A DNA stretch of 64,000 nucleotides from Collybiopsis luxurians FD-317 M1 (lineage: Eukaryota; Basidiomycota; Agaricomycetes; Agaricales; Omphalotaceae): contig KN834760.1 of NCBI GenBank assembly GCA_000827265.1, positions 901,818-965,817 on the forward strand, given 5' to 3'. The stretch's first letter is position 1; every line of letters starts with the position of its first letter. The notes beneath the pieces are model-generated. The model was not told the DNA's origin and did not search any database. It saw nothing but the letters and a program-made list of their open reading frames with translations. Positions 56,220 through 64,000 of this stretch are shown here, one piece after another. A program made the translations under genes and the position numbers.

Positions 56220-59140
56220 TCAAGTGTCCTTTCGTATCCGTAGCAGAGTGTCATGAATCTCCTCCGAATCGGGACGAGCTGATGGATCTTGCGCCCAGCA
56301 CTGATTCACGAGCTTCCAGAGAGAGTCCGTACACCAAGTATTCTCTTGAGGACGAGCAGGTCGCTCTTCTGCAAGTAAGCTAAAAATTATTGCACCGTCG
56401 TTCTTCTTGCCATGGAACGGAGGCTGAAGTGTTAATATCTTTGTGGAGACAGATAAATAGATATCAGTAGAGTCTGTCGCTGCAACTTACCTCAATAATA
56501 GTACAGCCGAGCGCATAAACATCCGTTGAGGAGCAGTTCTCAGCTAATTGGCCTGAACTGTCCGGTATTTGTAGTTCAGGCGCCATCCATCGTATTGCTC
56601 CTCTTATATTCGTCGCTGTTGCATTAGACCACATTTGAGATTCAGTATTGATGACAGATAAGCCAAAATCGGCAAGGCAGCAATGAAGATCGGCTGTAAC
56701 TAGTACGTTAGCCTGACGAACCGTAGCAACTTAGTAAGCAGAAAAATCCAAATATTATAGTGCAAATACCCCTCGAATATCTCCGTGTATGACAGGAGGA
56801 TCTCTGGAATGAAGATACAGAAGGCCTGCGGCGACTTCAGATATCTAGATCAGATGAGAGGGTTGCTTCAAACGCCTGAGGGCATTGCTCGCTCACCACA
56901 TCATGTCGACTGTGTGCTGGATTCTTTTTAAGGTATGGAATGATATCCTGGTTTTCCATCCACGGGGAGACGAGGCAGAAGGAGGGGTAGAAAAGCTGAG
57001 CGTTAACACCGAGAAGAGGGAGGATATTTGGGTGTTTGAGCTGACGCCATACGAGGGCCTCATGGATGAATTGCTGGCGAGCAGAGTTCAGTTAGAAATC
57101 GATCCTGTGAGTTATCAGGCATTTACCTTCCGAATCTTCTCGCGAACTTCCTGGTCTGGTTCCAGAATCAATCGAAGTACCTTCAAGCAAACGGACTGAT
57201 TCGACTGCATGGTTCCGCGCCAGATATCCTTCAATGAATGCGATGATAACGTCAGTGCCATAGACAATCAATTCAATTCCCGAGAACACTCACTGCGAAC
57301 CCTCCTCCTCTGATTGGATTTTGATCAGTTCGTCGGAGATCTTGTACGCACAACGAAGATGGCAGGACTTCGTAATGAGTCGCCAAATGACGGAGAGACC
57401 GTAAACATCTCCTGTAATATACCTTCAAATCTATACCCAGACTATCTCTATGCCCTTGCTCGGTGTAATCCAAGTCCTAAAGTAAACCAATCACGTTAGC
57501 TCCTCCGAAGCGCTACTTTCCGAGTGTTTCAGATGCGAACCGATTGTAAAACATCGACAAGTTGTTGTACCAACAATTTATCGTGTTTATGATACGATAC
57601 AAGCGAATCGGGTGTCCAGTTTGATATCTTGCCGTTGCCCACGCGAGTCCCAGTTTCTTTGGAGCTGAGTTCACGCCGAAGATTGGCGGCAGTTATATTG
57701 AATGAACCTAACGGGCAGACATCCACGATGTCAATGCTCCGCAATGCAATCGACGCAAAGGTACAAACCCGTTCCTCGAGCCGCGGACTCCGCGATTCCA
57801 TCCTCCAGAAATATCGAAGCACCTTCGACGAGCGAACTCACAGAGGACGTCGAGGCCGAGGCATTGTCCACGCTCTCACTTCCGATATTATTGTCAACAC
57901 CATGAGATCGGTGATGATGTAAATGCGTTCTGGACACCGTCGGCGTGCGAGAAGATGAAGCTGGATCTGTATTTGTTTCAGTCCGAGAGCTCGAGTTGAA
58001 ACGACGTGAACTTGCTGTAAGGGCGGGGATACTGGACAAATCAAAAGGCTGACCAAACCGTGAAGGAGCACTGTATACCAACGAATTACCGCCAGGCGCC
58101 GAAGTCGAAAGACTGTACGCCGATTCCGAGCCGAACTTGGATGACAGCAATAGCATCGCCCTTTCGTGTACGCCTTCATATTCATGAAGACCGTCATCCC
58201 CCACCTTCGTTGTGGGCATTGAGCGATTTTCATCTAACATGGCTGCCTTGACTTGAGGCAAAATGGCGTCCTTTGTCGGTGAGTCGTGAACAGCTTTCTT
58301 TCGTTTGGGAGGAGGAGGAGTGGATCTGTCTGCGGGTTGTCTTTTCAACGATCTGCGTCGAGTCCCAGGGCGTTTATCCGGACCCCTTCGTTTTGGTGCG
58401 TCATCATACTCGCATGCCGTTTTTCGTCGATGGCAGTTGGTGCACCCGGGCCTGGCAGAATCACATCGTATCTTGCGCGTGCGACTGCAAGTGAAAAAAA
58501 ATCCCAAGAATTAGTATTAGACATCGTAAAAACGGCTCAATGAAAGGAATACCTACCACTGACGACACGCTATGACAATAGCAGACACCTCTCTCCGACT
58601 TGGAGGCCGATCGAGAGCAAGAGCGGTGGAAGGTTCGGAAGGAGACACTGGTGTTAGGCCCTGATCCCCATACATAGTTATCCTCGTGCTTGGACGTCTG
58701 TGGGATGGGTCATGGGTCTGTCTGTCATACGACCATTGTTCTGAAGACTGGGGAACATATTCGATCCCAAGGTGATTGCTACGAAATGGGGTGGAATAAT
58801 CTGGAAAGAAATTGTCGTGGCTCTCAGTTAAACTTGGGGTTTCTAGTGCAGACGGTTGTATTGGCTGAATTCGAGTTGCTGTATAATCAAAATGAGCCAG
58901 AACGCTCGCGGCATCGTTAATGTCTACTTGGTACCGGACTTGATCGAGACACGGGAGTAGATGAGAAGATGTACCAAATGCATTCAACAGCAGTATCTTA
59001 CTGAGAGGAAATTGAGACTCAAAAACAGGCGAGTGAAGCCCTGAGCCGCCATCGCTTGACTGGCTTGACAGTACCTCCTCCTCAACCATTACAGGATGGC
59101 GAAATGGAGAGTAGAGGTCGCCGTCGATGTTCCCGGCCAT
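56220..59140 (-). CDS. Zn2Cys6 transcription-factor domain fused to TKL kinase (kinase 7)
   Basis: Seen: exon 1 (59140-58555) encodes MAGNIDGDLYSPFRHPVM through SPSEPSTALALDRPP and ends IACRQC across a GT...AG intron; the next exon continues RTRKIRCDSARPGCTNC, HRRKTACEYDD. The joined motif has spacing C-x2-C-x6-C-x6-C-x2-C-x6-C, a complete fungal binuclear zinc cluster, followed by a basic stretch (KRRGPDKRPGTRRRSLK). The same exon runs through a Ser-rich region into the module linker (STSSVSSLVEGASIFLEDG). Then follow SFNITAANLRRELSSKE, SNWTPDSLVSYHKH, LVQQLVDVLQS and a kinase with VCLKVL, VIHGDIRG, LADFGLS, RWMAPE and STDVYALGCTIIE, ending KDT at TGA 56220. The usual fungal transcription-factor middle homology region is absent. 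Inferred: a nuclear, DNA-bound kinase. Confidence 0.75.
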
Positions 59141-60455
59141 ATGGAATAAGTGATTGAACTAATGGAATTCGGAGAAGACCCAGGATAGGGTGTGAGCGAG
59201 ATTTTGTAGCAGAAGGATACTCCACGTTCACTGCTAAAATGACAGGAGCAGACAGCTCATTTCACACGGGGACCCCGTTCCTAATTCAGTGAACCCTTTA
59301 GATAAACACGGTCACGGTCACACTTGAGAATCGTCCCGAGCCTCTTTCGCGTTGACGCGTCAACTCAGCCGGCAAAGCATCGGACATCATGTCGCTCAAT
59401 TTTGTACGTTCACCCGACAGCAATATCGCGGATTGACAATCTGCTGAAGCTTTTACAGTGAGTTCGATCTACATACTTACTTATCCATACACGTCTAACT
59501 GTTAAACGGCTCTCTTCAGTGATTATCCTTTTCAAGCCCCAACAAATCCCAAGCACTCTGAGCTTCTTCATACGCCTTCCTAATACAATGACTGACCCTT
59601 CAAACTCAGAGGTTGAGCTCGCCCGAGTTTTCCCTAGCATTTGATACGGTTCAAGGGCTCAAGTGGGCGAACACTCCAGCTTCGTGTTTGGTTTCTGACC
59701 ATCCTCCTATGCTTTAGTCTTGTGGGATAATTTCCTCGCACGCCTGCAGTGCAGTCGCCGGCTTGTTGCGGGATATAAAAAGTTTTCGAGTATCATTGCA
59801 CTCCTTTGCAATATTCAGCTCTGAACCTAGTTTCGTACATCGTACATATGTAATTCGGCTGGCGCTCTGTCTGTTCGTTTTTTCTTTTCTTTTTTTTCGG
59901 CGTAGTTGATTTGCAATGACTGCAGCTTTGGCACCTTGGAGTGGCATATACTATATGTTCGTTCACGCTCTTGGCGGGGCTGGCGTGTTTAAAGTGATTA
60001 AAATTATTAATTGTGCTTCTCCAGGACTCAGAAGTTGATCAATGGTTTGCTTTGCAGCTATTTGTTTATTTGTAGCATAGTTTCGAAAAACGCAACGGCA
60101 TTCTTGTGGAGCAATGAATTAGTAGTTTATTCGTAGGTAAACCAATCACTAAGATGCGTTTTTTTGAAAATAACGCTACAAATAACTAGATAGTTATAGT
60201 GTACTGTTAGTCCCAGCTCTGGACTCATACATGCCACGCGCGATGGCCCGCAACCTACACATACATGATTGTCAGACTGCAGGATCAAGAGGTGTAAAGA
60301 CGGTATACATCTTCGGCTAAGATATCCATCTGACTCCGGACCTACACACCTCTCGAGTACATGTGACCTGCAGTGTATGTGTTACCTGCAGGCGTTCATA
60401 TCAACTGCCGTACTTTTGAGGGTTGTGATTGTCAATTTCTATCCCGTTTAAAGTT
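59141..60455. other. Intergenic, possible small gene unproven
   Basis: No gene supported. A frame near 59390-59642 (ATG at 59389, MSLNF, with possible introns; later TMTDPSNSEVELARVFPS) looks mildly coding-like, but its splicing could not be fixed. The remainder is low-information sequence including an A/T-rich stretch at 59876-59900. Confidence 0.3.
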
Positions 60456-62911
60456 ATGTCCTCCTCAGCACTGGAATATGCTCTTACCACAGTGGATCAG
60501 GGCGGATATATCAAAGAACCTCCCCCTCAAAGGTAGTCTCTTCGACTCAACACTCTACAATAAACACTGACTGTCCATTTCCCCAAGGCATGCTGCACCG
60601 AGTGCACCCTGGTAAATACTACTGGACTGGTGTAGAACTTTATGATCTTAATCGTGAATGAGCAGGCCATGGATTGATATTGATGACGGTAACATTCCAC
60701 GAAAAAAACTGATATAACATCAATCCCTGACATTTATCCTTGCACAGATATAGACCCAGAACAACTTGAATCCCCTTTACCTCCAATTCCGCCTCTGTGC
60801 GATCACAAAGACTGCGGGGGATGTTGGCAAGGGTACCCGCAATCCAGGTTATTTCATTTAATTTTCATCAGCTCCTTTTTCTCACACGACCGAAGATTTC
60901 CAAACTGGACTTTAGGGCAGTTGCAACGCTCTGGCGTATTCAAGGTCATAGAAAATGAAAAGGAATCCTGTACCATTTATTCTGTCAACGTGGATACAAC
61001 AGGTTTTTTTTTCAACGATGGAAACGTGGTCGTTGAAGAGGGTAATAAACAAGAGTTTTGGAACTCTATCGCTTTTGAGATGGTGCGTAATAGGGATGTT
61101 CAGTTTTGAATGTAACATTCATCTTCCCTCACTACTAGCGACCGCGGAATATCAGAGTTAGAGCCTTATTTATTCACAATTTGAATGGGCCAACTTTACA
61201 AATGCTGGGTGCAAAGTTCGTGCCATAAAATATTTGTTCCACTGTCAACCGGATTGAAGGCAATCCAGATACAACATTGAGCCTTCCTTCTTCTCTTCAT
61301 CACTTTCCTTCATTCCATCTCGCTCCCAGCAAGAAGTCCGACCCGGCAAGGGTGATCGTATGTTTTTGACCTTTTTTGCTGGTACAAAGACATTGACACC
61401 AGATCGCTCAAGACATTACTATCACCGTGACATTTCTTCGTGCTGTCCGATCGGAAACGGGGAGATCTTCCCTATCTCTTACTTCACCCGCACCATTATC
61501 ATCAAACTCCTCTTCAGCGATTCATACACAGGCACCGCTCTCGATTGGTAGAGGTGAGCAATGAAGTTATTGCCATCTCTGTTTGGTTCGTGTTTTAACA
61601 CTCACCAAGGTTCTGACCATCGCATGCTCGTGTGAGTGGAATTTGTGTAGTCCGGTTTTAAGACTTGCCAATGTCCTATAGACTCGATCTTCTCGCTGTA
61701 CATTTAATCCGCAGTAACGACGAGCTAGGAAGCACTATCATTTCTTATCACGACAAAAATAAAAATGCCACTTCTGCGCCATTCCTTCATGAAAGAATCC
61801 GGTATGCTGGTCCAAGCGTGTACTGGCAATCCATTTTCCAAAAATCTACAGACCCAACCTTTATCCTGCTTGTCTTTATATGGCATTGTCTGTACAGTTG
61901 GGATTCATCCTTAGAGAAACTCTTATCTCAGGTTTCTTGGATGGTATGTATAACCACTGTCACTTCGAGAATCTAAATTCTGTTCAAGTGGATTTTTTTC
62001 GAGCAGAGCTCTAATCTGATTCTTTAAAACTTGTTTTTGTAGGAATCGCAGATCATGCATTCTGCAGACACAGAGCTAATGCGTGATTTGCATACCCTGC
62101 AATCTTACCTGTTATATTATCCATCTCTGCTGGAAGATTTTCGAAGCTCAATTGTATTTATTTTGAATACACCAAATCCTGCTATGGATTTATATCCCGA
62201 GGAGCATGACCTTAGCCAGTTAATGCTTCGGAAGGAGTGTTACACTCTTCTGACAGAGGTTGAGAGACTTCAAAGGAACTGCACAATGGGGGAAAAAAGG
62301 TTAGACAATGTGATAAACTTAGCAGGCCTTGAAGCCACTAGAAAGTATGCAGAAGCAGCTATCAGGGATAGTGCCATAGCAAGTTATCAATCCTACATCA
62401 TACAACTGTATGGCTGATTAATTTGTTCTTCTTAGATGAAGCAAATTGCCTATCTTGGCATGACTTTTCTGCCCGCTAGTTTCATTGCAGTAAGCTTCAC
62501 ACCCTTCTTTCTGCTTTGAGTAAAACTTCCTGCTTTTGCAATATTAGAGTATCTTTGGCATGAATGTCAAAGAATTAAATTCGGCAATGGGGACACTGGC
62601 TCAGTTCTTCACTGCTGCCACCTTACTGAGTCAGTGATTTTATTTTCCGTAAATATCAGAATTGACAAGGGCCTGCAATCTGTGCAGCGGCAACCACGAT
62701 TTGGATCATCATTGCATTACAAAGCGAGCATTTTTTTAGGACCGAGCCTACAATTTCGTTTTGGCGGCGACTTGCCTGGCCCGCATTCTTTTTAAGGCAC
62801 CTATTCATCGGAAAGAAGCGGCATGAGCTGGAAACTGTCCTCCATCGATTGAATATCACTCAGGCCAGACAACGAAGACGCAATGCCAGTCCGAATGTTC
62901 GACTAGCATGA
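60456..62911 (+). CDS. CorA-type Mg2+ transporter-like membrane protein
   Basis: Seen: exon 1 MSSSALEYALTTVDQGG... (ATG 60456). After two introns: DIDPEQLESPLPPIPPLCDH, KDCGGCWQGYPQSRLFHL, FKVIENEKESCTIYSVNV, SRYNIEPSFFSSSLSFIPSR and, across an intron, GDHITITVTFLRAV. Then LDLLAVHLIRSNDELGSTII, SVYWQSIFQKSTDPTFILL, a helical segment, and the first membrane span LGMTFLPASFIA-SIFGMN with the GMN signature of CorA, followed by VKELNSAMGTLAQFF. The second span is AATTIWIIIAL, followed by a basic tail ending SPNVRLA. Known: CorA/Mrs2/Alr proteins form pentameric Mg2+ channels with GMN at the pore mouth. The long N-terminal half is a type common in mushroom genomes. About ten exons; edges approximate. 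Confidence 0.8.
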
Positions 62912-64000
62912 ATGATAAACTCAATGAGCACAAAGCTGTTGTTCGGTTTGGTATGTTCACTCTGGATCTACATTATAGCATCGCGGATTGACAATTTTCA
63001 ATTACAGCAAGAGTTCTAGCCAACTGGAAATAGGATTGGATGAACCATCCCGCGGGCTGTTTTGAGAGCAATTGCAAGTGAAATCGATTGACAAAGAGCT
63101 CGGTGGTGAAAAGTTGGATGCGTCGAAAGACCAGCGACTCGCTCGAATTCTCCTTATTGTTTTTTCTCACTTTTCATTTTCTTTTCCTTGATTTCCTGTT
63201 TCCAAACGTCTCAAGGTTGCCCAACGGTGCAAAAGTATACGCGGCTGTTGGACCCTCGAAGAGACGAGATATATTCTCATTTGACGAAAATAATACTTCT
63301 CTTGCTTTTAGTTGTGTGTGTACACTTCCGCGGGCACCAGGAGGGTCATCACAAGAGGCAACTCATCAAATTCAGTCTTGTATCATGAATAATTTGTTGA
63401 CTATCTCCAGGATACGAGCGCATCTCCGATTGTTACACCTCATTGAACCTTTCCTGGATTCAACTGTTCTTCAGCGTATGGTGATGCTCCAAAAGAGCCA
63501 GCCATGGTTCAATCTGGCTTTACAATTCCCTTTGACACAATGGGCCTTCTGCGGTGTCTACGGAAAATGATGGTTTCGGTATTTGCGCTGCTGTTGTTGA
63601 TATTGAGGAGAGCAACTAAGTGATGTGCAGGATCCAGCTGCTTCCTTCCGCAGAACGGATGGAACAGAACAGCTGCGTATGGCATATCAATTTTACCTCG
63701 GAGGCCTGTCAAGTCGGAAGATCCCCCCTTTTCTTCAATGGTTTTGGGTCGAAGAGGTAGTGAGAAATTATCATCGGCGAATAATCTAATTGGTGTAGGC
63801 GAATTCGAGCTGGGGCCATCTCTGCACAGTTTGGATACTTTGCCGACGAACTCAGGTAACAGATCGCATCCACACACGTTGATTTTCGAGGTACTAATTG
63901 GATAATATTCTTGTATTAGTTTACGGACATCTGTTCGCACTATATCCTGGCTCGTGAGTTTTACCGTGCTTTATGAAGAACTGAAACGTAACGTACTGCA
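62912..64000 (+). CDS. Unidentified, probably incomplete gene at the right edge
   Basis: Low support. On the plus strand, coding-like segments are ELGGEKLDASKDQRLARILL near 63100-63165, then RIRAHLRLLHLIEPFLDST and RMVMLQKSQPWFNLALQFPL near 63410-63540, then NNLIGVGEFELGPSLHSLDT with LPTNSGNRSHPHTLIFEV near 63775-63895. A 143-codon minus-strand frame overlaps the last of these. The frames could not be joined with confidence, and the gene may run past the window. No family recognised. Confidence 0.25.

Noticed and set aside
58273..58543. Plus-strand frames opposite the Zn2Cys6 exon
   Set aside because: Antisense of a perfectly spaced zinc cluster; no independent coding evidence.
63509..63940. 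143-codon minus-strand frame near the right edge
   Set aside because: No start context or domain; it competes with plus-strand segments of similar quality, so it was not called as a gene.

Overview
The window looks like basidiomycete (Agaricomycete) genomic DNA. Coding sequence is broken by many short introns of about 45-65 nt with GT...AG ends. Genes lie close together on both strands. The recognisable proteins fit a mushroom-forming fungus: a full-length IRA/neurofibromin RasGAP, DASH subunit Spc19, a CorA-type transporter, a carbohydrate-esterase-9-like amidohydrolase, and an expanded tyrosine-kinase-like (TKL) kinase family with the catalytic motif VIHGDIRG. No rRNA, tRNA, CRISPR array or prokaryotic feature was recognised.

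Layout. 0.5-3.3 kb: a kinase fused to a Bud6/Aip3 N-terminal domain (+). 3.6-21.2 kb and 21.3-34.2 kb: two copies of a direct segmental duplication. Each copy carries an amidohydrolase, a short kinase, a small unknown protein, a divergent pair of unknown genes, and a kinase that is a remnant in copy 1 and complete in copy 2. Copy 1 also holds a decayed kinase with a partner domain (8.1-11.5 kb), a long-terminal-inverted-repeat element with a nested pogo-like element and a sequence gap (14.2-16.2 kb), and about 0.6 kb of telomere-like and hairpin sequence (17.5-18.1 kb). 31.7-41.2 kb: three tandem minus-strand kinase genes, each with a different N-terminal partner. 41.8-56 kb: ordinary single-copy genes (RasGAP, FAD monooxygenase, Spc19, thioredoxin-like ER protein). 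56.2-59.1 kb: another kinase, fused to a Zn2Cys6 transcription-factor domain. 60.4-62.9 kb: CorA-like transporter. 63-64 kb: an incomplete unidentified gene.

The main observation is that one kinase module recurs eight times plus one remnant. The module is a linker, an uncharacterised pre-kinase domain and a TKL kinase domain, with the same intron positions wherever I could check them. In six genes it follows six unrelated N-terminal domains: Bud6/Aip3, an Agaricomycete-specific domain, a Nup42-like segment, a cysteine-rich protein, a BTB protein and a Zn2Cys6 binuclear cluster. Two further copies have almost no partner. In two of the fusions, host domain and module lie in one uninterrupted reading frame. 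This looks like a locus where a kinase cassette is repeatedly attached to different host proteins by DNA-level duplication. Gene models are hand-spliced; exon edges, start codons and the functional inferences need transcript support.
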